Of a DNA stretch of 64,000 nucleotides, positions 1-11,706 are shown piece by piece. The position numbers and the translations under genes were made by a program. Location of the stretch: contig CM034309.1 in NCBI GenBank assembly GCA_019925795.1, positions 29,196,729 to 29,260,728 of the forward strand, written 5' to 3'. The notes beneath the pieces were generated by a model, which made no database searches, was not told the DNA's origin, and worked only from the letters and a program-made list of their open reading frames with translations. The stretch is from Dendrobium chrysotoxum. Taxonomy: Eukaryota > Streptophyta > Magnoliopsida > Asparagales > Orchidaceae. Each line of letters opens with the position of its first letter. Position 1 is the first letter of the stretch.

Positions 1-209
1 CATATAAATTGCATTTATACAATCATTATTCCATTTATACCCTTCATCTACATTGCGTGCGACACCACTATCCTACATTAATTATGATTTAATTTTACAT
101 TTATCGTTTTCTGCACATATTATCTTTGATATAAACGAGAGGAATGAGGGGTAACAGCTCTAGCAAAGTCTTAGCGGCCAAATTATTGATCACACTTCAA
201 TTAGCCTTA

Positions 210-233
210 GCTAAGCGCAGGGGCGGAACCAAC
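210..233 (+). repeat. Terminus of a hAT element
   Basis: The motif CAGGGGCGGAACCAAC begins at 218 and has the YAGGG-type end common in plant hAT elements. It lies just beyond the C-terminal end of the hAT transposase relic at 413-1262, so it is probably that element's terminus. The 8 bases before it (GCTAAGCG, 210-217) would be the target-site duplication. The partner end was not found, so the element cannot be closed. Confidence 0.45.
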
Positions 234-412
234 TTTTTATCCATATAAATAGATTAATATTTTAAAAAATAATGAGAACATAATTCAAAGTAAAATCTTA
301 TATCTCATTATGATTGATAAATTAAAAATTATTACAAGTTTATTAATGTGTTTTGCATTTTTTGATAATGTTGCATTACAGTTTCGTTGGGAGTTAAATT
401 GAACACATCTTT

Positions 413-1262
413 TTAAATGTAAGGCACCAGACAGTTGTTGAGCCAATCATCACCCATCCTACAACGCAATTGATGTTTGACAATTCTCATTGTAAAAAAT
501 GTTCGCTCCACTGTAGCAATAACAACTAATAAAGTTAATGCTAAAGTAATAATTCTGTAAATCAGAGGATAAACACCATCCTTCTTGATCTTAACAATTT
601 GCTTTGAAAGATTGACAATATTGCTTAAAGAGGAGAACTCATCACATGTACGTATATTAATAATATAAGTTGATAATTGACTTCTAAGAGCCACAAACTC
701 AATTGTAGAAAAATCACTTGAATATAATTTTACTAGACGTGTCAATTTCCTCTCATCATAAGCAAGGAAGGTATCACTTGGGTTTAAGCATGCCACACAA
801 TAGGGGCGAAACCAGCCTAAATTTTTAGGGGGGACAAACTTATAGGGGTGGAACCAGCCTGACGGGGTTCGAGGGGCAGCGCCCCTACGGGGGTTTCTGG
901 GGGCAGCGCCCCTGGAACAAATTTTGCATGTAAGGATATTTTTGGATTCTCTTTACTATTTCTCTTTATATTTAGTTCATCGTTTTCTAACAATAACACC
1001 TCTACACAATATGTTTAATTATGCTGGGGGCAATTGCCTAAAGACTATAGTATTTTAAACTTTTAGGGGGGATAATTGCCTAAAAACTCTTGTAATAACA
1101 CCTTAAATCCATGTAATAAACATTTTTTTTTGCGGCGGTTGGGGGGGGGGCAATTGCCCTCCCTGGGCACTTGGGGGTTCCCTGCCACACAAAGAAGCAA
1201 TTTAATACTAGATTCAACAAAATGATTATTTAGCTCAACACATTCCTTCCTTTCAAATATTA
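413..1262 (-). pseudogene. hAT-superfamily transposase, C-terminal dimerisation region (relic)
   Basis: On the minus strand a translated stretch carries the hAT C-terminal dimerisation signature: LNPSDTF, a DFSTIEF-like block, then ATVERTFFTMRIVK and RMGDDWLNNCL. These match the plant TTF/MYM-type zinc-finger hAT proteins that cut and paste DNA in the nucleus. The coding sequence is interrupted by an insertion at 801-1184. It resumes at 1193-1262, where ELNNHF and IKLLLCVA read in phase into CLNPSD once the insertion is ignored. A stop at 413-415 ends the frame early, although similarity to the usual tail seems to continue past it toward 340. No N-terminal zinc finger or catalytic region is visible. 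This is a dead C-terminal piece. The family call rests on motif recognition only. Confidence 0.75.
801..1184. mobile_element. Small non-autonomous hAT element nested in the hAT transposase relic
   Basis: The element starts TAGGGGCGAAACC and ends TTCCCTG, whose reverse complement is CAGGGAAC, so both ends follow the YAGGG rule. It is flanked by an 8-bp direct repeat CCACACAA (793-800 and 1185-1192) inside a longer 10-bp match. The interior is G-rich, with a hyphenated palindrome around 'ggggcagcgcccct' twice between 870 and 915. It encodes nothing. It splits the transposase reading frame, so it inserted after the host hAT. Confidence 0.7.
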
Positions 1263-1937
1263 ATCCATCTACTATTACCTAACATAGTAAAAATTAAGTT
1301 AATATACTAAAACCTAAACACAATAAACATTAAGCAGGTTAAGCATAAATTATACATTAATACATCATCGAAAAGTCATCTTGATCGGGCACGAATCTCG
1401 AGGCAAAATCATGTTGAAAATTTCCAAAATTAAAATAAGGACCATCCGAACTCCGATTTCAACAAATTTGTAGTCAAACTGAACATCTCAGAAATACGAA
1501 CCCAACGACACCAAATTCGACTCAATCCGAGCCCCAATGGGTCAAAATCAAGGGCCCAAAGAGCTTTTGGAAGGTTCAAAACACAATTTGGATTACCAAA
1601 CGGTGTCCAAAACATAAAATGCTTATAATCGAATCGAGCAGCTCGACGAGACAAATCCAACGAGCCCAAGGTAAAAAAATTCTGATATCACTAAGACATT
1701 CAAATGTCTAGCATACAATTCGCGATCAAGGGATTCAACATCGGCCGTCCATTCAAACCACTCCCTAATTACCCTTGATCTTCCTCCTATTTATGGGCCA
1801 TGCCACTCTAGGAAATCTATAAATAGACCCCTCCTTTCTCATAAGGGTGGGACCGAACCCAAAGGAAGAAAATAAAGATCAGTGATCGCTCTTGCCTCCT
1901 TGCTCCTCCTCGACCACCGTCGGAGTTCTGCCGGACC

Positions 1938-2190
1938 ACTACTTGAGGCCCGGACTTCTGCTGGACCACCACCTGAGGCCCGAACTTCTACTAGACCACC
2001 ACCTGAGGCCTGGAGTTCCGCCGGATCACTACCTGAGGCTCGGACTTCTACCGGACCACCACCTGAGGCCCGGAGTTCTGCTGGACCACCACTTGAGGCC
2101 CGGAGTTCCACTGGACCACCACTTGACACCCGAAGTTCCGCCAGACCACCACCTGATGCCGGAGTTCTGCCAGACCACCACCTGACACTC
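1938..2190 (+). repeat. 30-bp minisatellite in LTR A
   Basis: About eight degenerate 30-bp units centred on 'ggaccaccacctgaggcc' follow the TATA box of LTR A. Because 30 is divisible by three, every frame stays open and gives Pro/Ala/Ser-rich translations on both strands. These are repeat artefacts and not proteins. Confidence 0.8.
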
Positions 2191-2280
2191 GTAGTTCCAC
2201 CGGACCAGTGAATAATGCTCAGACTTCCGCTGAACCACCGACTTACAACTACAGTCTTTCTGACATCCAACGTCTACCAA

Positions 2281-2800
2281 CTATGGTCCTTCCTACCTCC
2301 GTCGCCCCACCGACTAAGGTCCTCTCAACCTCTGTCATTAGACTACAGTCTTTCTGACCTCCAATGCCAGTCGACTATGATCCTTCCGACCTCCGTCGCC
2401 CCACCAACTAAGGTCCTCCCGACCTCTTTCATCAGACTAAGGTCTTTCTGACCTCAAATGCTAGTCGACTACGGTCCTTCCGACCTCTATCGCTCTACCA
2501 ACTAAGGTCCTCCCGACCTCTATCATCAGACTATAATCTTTCTGACCTCCAACACCAGTCGACTAGGTCCTTTCGACCTCCATCGCCCGACTAACTAAGG
2601 TCCTCCTGACCTCTGTCATCAAATTAAGGTCCTTCTAACCTCTAACGCCAGTAGACTACAGTCCTTCCGACCTTCGTCTCCTGACCAACTAAGATCCTCC
2701 GGACCTCTGTCATCAGATTATGCTCTTTCTGTCCTCCAATGCATGTCAACTATAATCTTTCTGACCTCCGTCGTCTATCGACTATGGTCTTACCGACCAA
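2281..2800 (+). repeat. 94-bp minisatellite in LTR A
   Basis: About five and a half tandem units of 93-94 bp start at 2281, 2375 and so on. Each runs from 'ctatggtccttccgacctc' through 'actaaggtcctcccgacc' to 'ccaatgccagtcga'. The array occurs only in LTR A of this family in the window and contributes most of its extra length. Confidence 0.8.
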
Positions 2801-3117
2801 ACAAACATGTTTATGTTGATTATTGTAATTCCTACCATGTAATACGCTCTATATGCTGTATATTTATGACATCAAGCTAAGGTCTTCTCTTGAGGAATGG
2901 CCTCCTTTGTAATCGATTACAGATAATAGTAGATTCATTTAAACTAGGCTAGACCCCGTGGTTTTTCCCCTTTTTAGGGGTTTTCACATAAAAACTCTGG
3001 TGTCTTGAATGAATGCAATACCCTCTCTCTTATCTGATTACGTATTGGATCTTCGTATAATGCTAAGACGTTAAGCTTTATATTTCTCTACTGTTGCGAA
3101 TACTCCAGGACTCAACA

Positions 3118-3639
3118 CACATATTATAAGCTGCAATAAATAAATAAATATAAATCCTCAAATGTTTTTAATAAGCTCAAAAATAATGAAAGAACAATAC
3201 ACATAAACAAAAATCATAAAAAATAACACTGGGCATACCTTGTCGATTACAAGTTTAGAGTCAGCAAAACAAGCATGAAATTTCAACACAAACAAACCGT
3301 TGTTGGGAGCCCTAAAACCCCATAAAAAATATTTCACTTCCCAAAACCCATAGAAAAAAATTTCAGTTCATAGAAAACAAAAAAAATAGGATTTATCATT
3401 CTGGTAGAAAAAATGGATTTATCAAAATAATAGGATTTAAAATTTTCAAAATATGTTTGGCTAGATTTAACCTAAATATGGCTTGAATCCAACCTAAAAT
3501 AGGATACAAAACAACACCTCAATTGAAATGAGTAAGCCATATGAGATAGCATGTTAAGCTTTCATCTTTAATAAGCAGTGGAGAACCTCAAACACTTATG
3601 TCGTATTGCCTGGTTAAAGTCATGAAATCCTTAATTTTT
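3118..3639. other. AT-rich spacer
   Basis: No coding sequence or clear element was seen. The stretch has A-rich runs around 3340-3420 and weak duplicated phrases ('aaaacccataaaaaa'). Confidence 0.5.
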
Positions 3640-4200
3640 TTTACGAATTTTTTTATCTTGAACAATTAATAATTATTTCAGGATTCATTACAAGTCTAAA
3701 TCACAAATCATTTTCGCTAGAACATATATAATATAGTGCTTTAATTACTCTATTTTTTTCATAATTTTTGGGCACTGATGAAATTTCTTAAGAAATCAGC
3801 ATCGGTCAGTATAAGTGAGGTTTTTGAGATTGTTAGGTGTCCATTTTGTAAACCAATTTCATCAAATTTTTTAAATAAAATGACCTATTTATGAATATTT
3901 TTCTATAATTTTTAGTATCTCTAAAAGAATTTTTATGAACTTTATACTAAAAATTAATTATAATAATATTATTATGTTATTATTTTATTAAAAAATATCT
4001 AAAGCCATAATGGCTTTCTTTAATGCCATTTTTATTTCCAAAAATCCATTTCGGCTAACAGAGAGAAATTTGGGGAAAATAAGGGAAGAAGAGCGGAGGC
4101 GCTGCTTGAAGATGTTCAGGTCAGACGTCATTGGCCAGTGGCGGATCTTAAGGGAGATGAATCTCCTCTTGTTGTGCAAGCACTGGTTGTCGGATCCCTC
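3640..4200 (+). repeat. Gypsy-type LTR fragment
   Basis: Phrases run in the same order as in the solo LTR at 34428-36486: 'aaatcacaaatc', 'tttttgggc', 'gaaatt/aaatcagcatc..gtcagta', 'gttcg/gtccattttgtaaacc', then an acidic-looking 'gagaaaataagggaagaagag'. Only the first part of the LTR is present. It is cut near 4200 and followed closely by LTR D. Confidence 0.5.
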
Positions 4201-4335
4201 GTAGAAGTTGAATGATTTTATTTTGAGATTCCTCTATTTTTCTGATGTGATTTTCTACAGAGGGTGCTGAAGTCCCTTCCCTAGCACGATTTCGCCCAAT
4301 AATAGTGGGATAGTTTCCCACAAACAGTACCAAAA

Positions 4336-5193
4336 TATTGCGTGCTAGAAAATTTGAGTCAATAGAGATTGTATTTTACATCTTAGCAATGCACAAAAAT
4401 TCAGCATGAATAGATAAAAATGATAGGATTAGAGAATTTTTTACATGGAAAACCCATAAAGAAAAAAACCACGGGGTTTGGCCGGCCAGTTACAGGATTC
4501 ACTATGTAACAAGTGGTATAAAAATCCTTCTTTCACTTTTGAAGAAGAGGAAAATCCAAAGACCAAATGTTTGTACCAAACAATAGGGTCAAATCTTGAC
4601 AGTATTCTAGAGATGTTGCTGATTTCTGATGTCGATTGCCGGTAATGATGGTGGTTACCCATGGTAGTATATGGTGATTGTCGACAGCAACGATGGCTAC
4701 AAAATGTAAGAGAGTTCTTTAATTTTGTTCCTCTTTTATTTCTCCTTTCTCCTCCTTTTAGTGAAGAATGAGGGGTTTATTTATAGTTTTTTTTTTTTTT
4801 GGAATGACATGGCTAGTAAATAGAGAGAAGATCAAGGGCATATTGAGAGTGTTTCAATTTACAGTCGATATCAACTCCCTCAATTATGGATCATTTATCT
4901 AGCATTTGAGTGTCTTAATGATGTCAGAATTCAGAGATCTTGGGCTCTTTGGATTCTTCTTGTCGAGCTGCTCGATTCGACTATAAGCACGTCAAATTTG
5001 GATATCATTTGATCATCCAATTAATGCTTTGAATCTTCCAAATAGGCTTTGGTTGTTTGATTCTGACCCATTTGGGATTAGATTGGATAAAATTTGGTGT
5101 TGTTGGATGGTCCCAATTTTAATATTTGAAGTTTCTGACGCATACTTACATTGAGATTCATGCTCGATCAAGACAATTTTTGGTGAAATATCA
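4336..5193 (-). repeat. LTR copy D of the minisatellite LTR family
   Basis: In minus orientation it reads from TGATATTTCACC (5193) through 'gatcgagcatgaatctc' and a TATA box (CTATAAATAAACCC, 4783-4796) to CCCCGTGGTTTTTT, a TTCCATGTAAAA block and an end near CGCAATA (4336). It follows the order of copies A-C but lacks their GC-rich minisatellite, so its length (858 bp) is near the family's unexpanded size. The flanking pentamers (CAAAA and ATAAT) do not match, so this may be a truncated or rearranged copy. Confidence 0.6.
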
Positions 5194-7352
5194 ATAATTA
5201 AAGTATGAGATAATTCAATTAAATTATTGGAGAAACAATCTAAGCTATTAGACAATATAGCTAAACTATGAGACATGATCATTAAAAATATCTAGATATT
5301 TTATTGTAGTGTAATAATTTTGTTTTATTTTTGTAATAATTTAATGAAATTATCTAATATTTTAATGTGAAACAAAAATTAAAGGCAAATGACAAAAACA
5401 ATAATCGCATCCTTATGCAAAATGCTTCAAGATATCCCAATACAATTATCTTCATTATGAATTTCGGCCCTATCATTAATAATAAAATTTTTTATAATTA
5501 ATTATATTGATGATGTCATAATTTTAAGAGAATTAATAATGGTATTCAATAAATTTTAAGAGAAATTATAATAATACACTCATAATTAAAAAAAAAAGAA
5601 ATATAAGCCCACTGTTAGTTGCCATTGCCTATAAAAAAAATAAATTTTATTTTAAAAAAGTTATAATATTAAATATCACAAAAAAAAAAAAAATAGAGCT
5701 TGGTTGAAAAACTCAAAGCTGTAGATGAGGAAAACTAGCGATAAAGAGAAGGCAATGTGGTCCTTTGGCCTATGTCGGTGGTAGCTGGCGAGCGTTGGTT
5801 AGAACCGAGCGTGGGCCCTAAGTTAAGTTGGTCCACCAGCAATTAAAGCATGGCGAGGAATGGACGCCATTGTCTTCTTCCAACCTTTTTCTTTTTTGCT
5901 GAGCTTTAAAGCCACTCCAAATTCTTCCTCTTTCTGCAATAAAACCGTCTATTCTTCCTCCTTTTAATTTCGTCAAATCCTTCTACTTTTCTCTATCCTG
6001 GTTTAATTAAAAGTGATTAATTGGTTGGTTGAGATCTTTATTGTAGTGGTGGGTGGATGGAAACTGATATCAGTTGCTTTGCAAAACAAGTTCATCTCCG
6101 ACCTTGTAATTATGGATTCTGATTGAGTATTAAGCCCTATAAAAATGCCTACATTTATAACTATACAAAAATAAGGGAAATTAAAATACAATAATTGTGT
6201 AGCATGATCAAAAATTCTGATTAAATGTAATCATCAACCGAGTAGTCAAGTAGTTGAATTATCGATCAATAGCTTAGCTTGAGAAGTTGTCCCTCCTTGA
6301 ATAGTCATCAAGGAAGGACGACTTCATAAATAATAGTTGCTAAGGCTAACTAATAGGCTTTACTAGCTGACTTGGACGAGTTTCTAGATCATGTGGCGAT
6401 ATAAGTTCTCTTGTAGGCCAATGAGTCTGAGATCAAGTAGATCAAGTTAACTTGGCTTGCACCAGATCAACTTATAGCTTCAACTAAGTTGACTTAACTT
6501 GAATCTAATTTTCTAAATATTTGAATGTACACTTTGCAACCTGATTCAAATAATAAGCTAATAATTGTTAGGCTATTCTTTAAAACTTAGCATCTTAGAT
6601 CATGAGGTATATTCAAACCTCAATGATTAAGAAGTTTCTTTTGTAAGCGGGGCTCTAGCTATATTGAATGTGAATCCTAGTTTTCAAGTTACCACATGCA
6701 GAATGGTGCTAAAGCTACTATATATTAGACATTTAAGTTGTAGCTAGATTTTAGTCACAAATTTTCAAGTAAAAAAGATGTATTCTTAATTTTTTCAGCC
6801 ATAAAATTTTTTAGTGGCAGAAATAATGATCGAAATTTAATAAATATGTTTAGGGAAAACAAAAAAATGTGGTAATAGTTTTATATTGATATTTTTAAAA
6901 CATATAAGTCAATAAAATTTGAAAGCAAAGTTGAGAAAAAAGGGTAATTTGAATTTCTTTGTTTCATAATACAAATAATTGGCCAAATTAAATGTCTTTG
7001 TCATTCACTTTCTTGCAGAAATATATCTAAAAATTGCTTTCAAATAAAGTTACACTTAGGATGAAAATACAAGGGATAGTCATCGTAAAATCTCGACAGA
7101 GATGTCTGTTGAAACATCTTATTTTCAAGTGTTAATACCATCGTCCAAGAAATGTCGGTCATCTCTTTCAAGTGATCATTTGTATGTTGTAAAGTCTTGG
7201 CATGAACTCTTTCAAATAAACAAAAGTTAGTAATAATATTTTTTTTATTATAAATGTTTGAATGAAGGCCCCGAGGCTTGAAAATAAAAAAGCTTTTAGA
7301 GATCAATCTCTATTTGAACAAAGATTGTACATCTATTTCAAATGTAGGGTTT
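5194..7352. other. Spacer without recognised genes
   Basis: AT-rich, with A-tracts near 5590-5700. A slightly GC-richer part at 5740-5870 has no ORF that I recognise. Short ORFs on either strand have no recognisable motif. No hairpin or tandem array stood out. Confidence 0.5.
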
Positions 7353-8335
7353 TGATACGTCATCAAAAAATAGTCTTGATCAAGCACGAATCTCGAGGCA
7401 AAATCAAGTTGGAATCTTCAAAAATTAAATCGGAGACCATATGAATTCCGATTTCAGTAAACTTACAGTTGATCTGAGCGTCTCGGAAACATGAACCCAA
7501 CGACACCAAAATCGACCCAATCTGAGTCCAAATGAGTCCAAATCAAAGACTCGTAACACTTTTGGAAGGAACAAACCACAATTTGGGTTACCAAACGGTT
7601 TCCAATCGTGACATGCTTATAGTCGAATCGAGCAGCTCGACGAGACAAATCCAACGAGCCCAAGATCATCAAATTTTGATATCATTAAGATAGTCAAAGG
7701 TCCATTGAACTGTACATGATCGTAGGAATCAAGATCGGCCGTCCATCCGAATCACTCCCAATTTACCCTTGATCTTCCACTTATTTATGATCCATGCCAC
7801 CCATTAATTCTATAAATAGAACCACATTTCCTCTTGAAAAAGGGGGATTGAAGCCGCCCAGCTCCTCCTCGACCATCGTCGAAGTTCTGCCGCACCACTG
7901 CTGGGGTTCTGTCGCACCACCGCTGGACCATCAAGGGACGCTGGGGTTCTGTCGAACCACCACCAGACCATCAAAGGACGACGAGGTGCCACCCGAAGCT
8001 AGCGTGCCCCCTGACGCCGAAGTGCCACTGCCAGACTACCACCTGACACCGGAGTGCTGTTGGATCACAACCTGACGTTGGAGTGACGCTGGACTTTTGT
8101 GAAACTTTCAATTGACATTTGTAATCTGGTCGTCTTCAAGGACGAGTCAGACCATTTGTACTGTACTCAAATTCTAGCGGAATCATTTTCAACTGGGCTA
8201 GGCCCCGTGATTTTTTCCCTTTTCCGGGTTTTCCACATAAAAAATATTGTGTTCTCTGTGTGTGAGTTGGATATTCGTGCAACGCTAAGACATAGAATTA
8301 TAACTCTATCGCCGCGTATATTCTAGCCCGTAACA
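7353..8335 (+). repeat. LTR copy B of the minisatellite LTR family
   Basis: It starts TGATACGTCATC and ends GCCCGTAACA. The shared 'caagcacgaatctcgagg' and 'aatccaacgagcccaag' blocks, TATA box CTATAAATAG (7810-7819), a short proline-rich repeat tract (about 7860-8080) and GGCCCCGTGATTTTTTCC are all in family order. Flanking pentamers are GGTTT and GATTT (4/5 match). No internal region is attached, which suggests a solo LTR. Confidence 0.7.
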
Positions 8336-8389
8336 GATTTGATCATTAAATAGATGTGAAACTAGGTTCAAATCAATCTTTAAATAAGT

Positions 8390-9245
8390 TTCAAACATCA
8401 GGAACGAGGATGTATCAATATTTGAACAGGATTTGAATAATATTTAAACATAGTTAAAAATAGATTAAAACCATATTCAAATGTTATTTGAAGGAGGTTC
8501 AAATCTCATGCAAATATGATTCAAATTAGCTATATTATGATTTCACCTTCCTACATACATAAACATGCCCATTTTGATGGCTGAAATTTAAAAAAAAAAA
8601 AGACTAATATAAGGACAACAATAGAGATTTTATGAGAGAAGAAAATTAATGGAAAATATGCCTGTATTAATGAATTAATAGTCTTATTTTCCATTAAATT
8701 TCTTTTCTCTTATAAAATCTCATTATTATATTTATATTAGTCTCCTCTAACTTCAGTCCTTTTATATGAATGTGCTTATGTACATAGAAAGTTGAAGCTA
8801 CATAGAAGGTGCTTTGAACAAAAATTATTCTTAAACATAGGATGTCATACTTATAGCATATTTGATAGATGATATTTAATATTAAAAACTAGTTTTTTTT
8901 TTTTTTAAATTTGTTATGATCTGGCAAGTAATTATTATTATAATATAGTTAAGTTTTTATAAATATTATGAGCTGCTTCTATTCAATTTGTTAAGTGTTG
9001 TCAAGTTCTGTATAAGACAGAGTGTTCATTGATGTATTTAAATGTTCATAATATTATTTGATTTTATTTTTTGATGAATGATTCATTGTGATGGTTTATT
9101 ATTTCTATGAAACTCCAAAAGATTCGAGCATGAGATTCTTAATCAAACCATATTCGAATAAGATTGGGGGAAATTCAAATAATATTCAAATCCCGTTTAA
9201 ATCGTATTTGAATGTTGTTAAAAAAATGGTTCAATAGGCTTCAAA
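8390..9245. mobile_element. Foldback element with an inner hairpin
   Basis: Two nested inverted repeats. The inner one is strong: 8535-8660 and 8690-8812 pair, for example 'gagattttatgagagaaga' with the complement of 'tcttttctcttataaaatctc', and 'catacataaacatgccc' with the opposite arm near 8770. The outer one is weaker: phrases around 8410-8535 ('aggatttgaataatattt', 'aatctcatgc') recur inverted at 9119-9245. The loop between has no ORF. This is probably a MITE that inserted within, or grew as, a larger foldback repeat. Confidence 0.55.
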
Positions 9246-9422
9246 CAAAATATAATGAAAGAATATGAAGCACCAAAATGTAATCACATTAACAATAACA
9301 CAACTAAAAATAACTTTTATAGAACATATTAAAATCACAACAATTATAATACAATAGACTATAACTTTGAGAATCTATAGTATAATCACAATAAATATAA
9401 CAAAACAAAATTTATTAGTTCT

Positions 9423-10120
9423 ATGTGGAATCTAATTGTATTGTTCTGTTGCCTCGGACCTCAATTCAATCTGTTGAGCTCACTAAGAGTTTGCAAGAGG
9501 TCCTCTACTGCTTGGGTTCGAGTGTTTTGCATCCGAAAAGTTTTTTTTTTTGGTATAACGACTCGGCGCTGTGTACCCGAGGCCTTAACGTTGTGTACCC
9601 GAGCATCTCGGCGCTGCATAGTTTGGTGGCAAAAGATTAAAAAGCAGAGTGAAACTCTACAAACCTCACCGCTACGACGTTCCAGACCCAGCGCTGCGGC
9701 AGTGTCGTGCAGGGAAATTAGAGAGTGGGGTGCGTCACAACATTCCAACTTGGTGGCTCAGCGCTGCATGGCCGATTGAGCAGTTTTCTTTCTCGTTTTT
9801 TCTTTAAGGGTTGTGTTCATTAGTGATTTTAATTGTATCTCTTTGTATGTTCTAGTGTGCGCATGGTGCAAGAAGAAGAGAAGAAGAGAGTGAGAAAGAA
9901 GAGAGATCTGTACTATTTCTCCTAAATTTTCATAGTGAATTTTTTGGTGTAGTGTAGTTCCATGATTTTTTCCCAATTTCAGATTTTTCCATGATAAATC
10001 CTAGTATTCTTTCTTTTCTACTGCATTTTCTATTCCTTGTTTGTTTCGTTGGGTGTTTTACTCCCCTCAAAATAATTGTATATCCCCTCCTATGTCTTCT
10101 GTGAGTATTCCAGTAACCCC
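9423..10120 (+). repeat. Possible degenerate copia-type LTR fragment
   Basis: A GC-richer tract is followed by a purine-rich 'gaagaagagaagaagag' segment and a 'ccatgattttttccc ... ttttccatgataaa' block. That block has the order of the R region in LTR family A-D, but the rest does not align with it by eye. Neither end nor TSD could be fixed. Short ORFs in it have no recognisable domain. Confidence 0.35.
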
Positions 10121-10513
10121 TTAATACTGATGATACTAATCTCTTTCCATTCATCATAATTATAATACTCATTTGTATCATTATAAAGTATTCAAATCTT
10201 GCCCCACATCTATGTGAGGTCTATTATTAAGTGTATAATGACACTGCATCTACCAGTCAGCAAGAAAAGTCAATATTTTTTCATAAGTGAATATTCATTC
10301 AGAGATATTCTATGAAAGTATTAACTATAGAACTCTATTACCAAGATGAGTATTTATGTTTTATTTGCCATCGATCAGTTTCATTCATGTGAGGCTGTTG
10401 GAAAATAACAAAATTTATAACTGATGAAATTTGAAAAGTTGTTACATGTGGGATTACATTCTCTATTATTCCAAGCTTTGTAGCTTCCATTGGGGTACTC
10501 GATATAAGATTAA

Positions 10514-10791
10514 AGCTTCGTTTGGAATAATTTTGTGACTATTTTATAAAGTTGTTATAGAGAAAATTACTTTTTAAAATTATTGTAGAAAACAACTTCT
10601 AGTACAAAAATTTTTTAAAAGCTGTGAAAAAGCAGTGGACATTTGGTTATAAAGCTGCTGTGAAGAAAATTAATTTTTTAAAAGCTGCAGTACTAAAAAA
10701 GCAGCTTCCTAGCATAAAAGCAGTGATCAAATAAAAACTATAATTACAGTATGAAATATAAAACAATAAAAAAGTTGTCCCAAATGAAACA
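10514..10791. mobile_element. Tourist-like MITE, long variant
   Basis: It begins AGCTTCGTTTGGAATAA and ends TTGTCCCAAATGAAAC, imperfect inverted ends of the family described at 36712-36824, with TAA on both sides (10511-10513 and 10792-10794). The interior is longer than in the other copies and holds a second set of 'aaagctgctgtgaag' type repeats, so it may be a duplication or one copy nested in another. Confidence 0.6.
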
Positions 10792-10794
10792 TAA

Positions 10795-11506
10795 GAGTCT
10801 ACGCATGCAACTAAGCATCAAGAAAAAAAAACTTTCTTAAGGCCTCAAAATTTTTTATTAAAAAGAAAACAGAAGCTTAAATAGATTGAATTTTTTAATT
10901 TTTCAAATATCTCAGCTTTAAAGTTTGAAGCATAATAAATAAATATAATGGAAAAGCTTTTAAAATTGGTTTCTGTTAGATTAAAAACATGTTTTGAGAA
11001 AAAATAAAGCATTTTTTTCAATTATTTAGCATTTCAAAAAAAAATCATCACTTTGTATACTTACAGATTTTTCCAGAATTAAAAATCTATATTAATGTAC
11101 AATTACATCTAATCACATGATCAAATCAAATAATTCATAATTTTTTAAAAAATCTAAACTTTAATCAACCAAATAGGCCCTCAGCATCTTGGTGCTTAAT
11201 TTATAGAGTTAGGCTTGCCCAAAAAACCTAGCTAGAGATGCTATGTTTCTTGTCTGAATTAAATAAACTATTGAAACGTACCTTACAGGTAATGAAAGGC
11301 TTAAACTATCTCCTCTTAATTAATTAAATCATATCTTGACACTTTTTCTGCAAAATAAAATATTATCTTTTTAAATTAATGATTGGCTTAGTTGTATTAT
11401 TAATATGTAAACTGTAGATAATGATTAATGATGGTATGCAATGCGAACAAAAAAGCAGAATATTTGGCAATGCCAGCTGCCCAAAGTGTCAGTTGCTACA
11501 AGAGTT
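10795..11506. other. AT-rich spacer
   Basis: No gene, tandem array or convincing inverted repeat was seen. A-tracts and T-tracts dominate. Confidence 0.5.
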
Positions 11507-11517
11507 TACTTCCAAGG

Positions 11518-11695
11518 AGAAATTATAATCTGTGGAGTCTGGATGCAGAGAATTATTCAATTTTGTGATTATAAATAGTAAATGAGCTGTTATTTTTCAC
11601 CGCTGCGCTTTTACTATGTTTTGCTATGCTTTTATTGTTCATAATCACAAAATCGAACTATTCTCTGTGTCCGGACTCCGCACGTAATAATCTCT
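11518..11695. mobile_element. Mutator-type foldback MITE, copy 1
   Basis: The left arm AGAAATTATAATCTGTGGAG (11518 on) pairs with the right arm ending near 11695; both arms contain GGAGTCYGGA and 'ttttgtgattat'. Direct repeats ACTTCCAAGG (11508-11517) and ACTTCGAAGG (11697-11706) flank it, 9/10 identical, the length expected for Mutator target duplications. It shares its arms with the copy at 13924-14047. Confidence 0.65.
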
Positions 11696-11706
11696 CACTT
11701 CGAAGG

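Larger units (their letters stand above)
1358..3117 (+). repeat. LTR copy A (family with internal minisatellites), probably solo
   Basis: This is one of four related LTRs in the window (A 1358-3117, D 4336-5193 minus, B 7353-8335, C 48295-49841). Shared blocks are a start near TGATACATCATC (here TAATAC), 'gagcacgaatctcgag', a TATA box (CTATAAATAG at 1817-1826), and a 3' part with CCCCGTGGTTTTT, TTTCCACATAAAA and an end in CAACA. That 3' part resembles R regions of plant Ty1/copia LTRs, so copia is the best guess. Flanking pentamers are TACAT and CACAT, a 4/5 match as expected for an aged 5-bp TSD. No internal retrotransposon region adjoins it. Length is inflated by two tandem arrays after the TATA box. 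Confidence 0.7.

Noticed and set aside
1839..2270. Long frames on both strands around LTR A
   Set aside because: They come from the 30-bp array, whose period is a multiple of three; no real domain.
2281..2800. CRISPR-like array
   Set aside because: Units are contiguous 94-bp repeats without unique spacers in a plant LTR.
4331..5198. Target-site duplication for LTR D
   Set aside because: CAAAA and ATAAT do not match, unlike the near matches of copies A, B and C.
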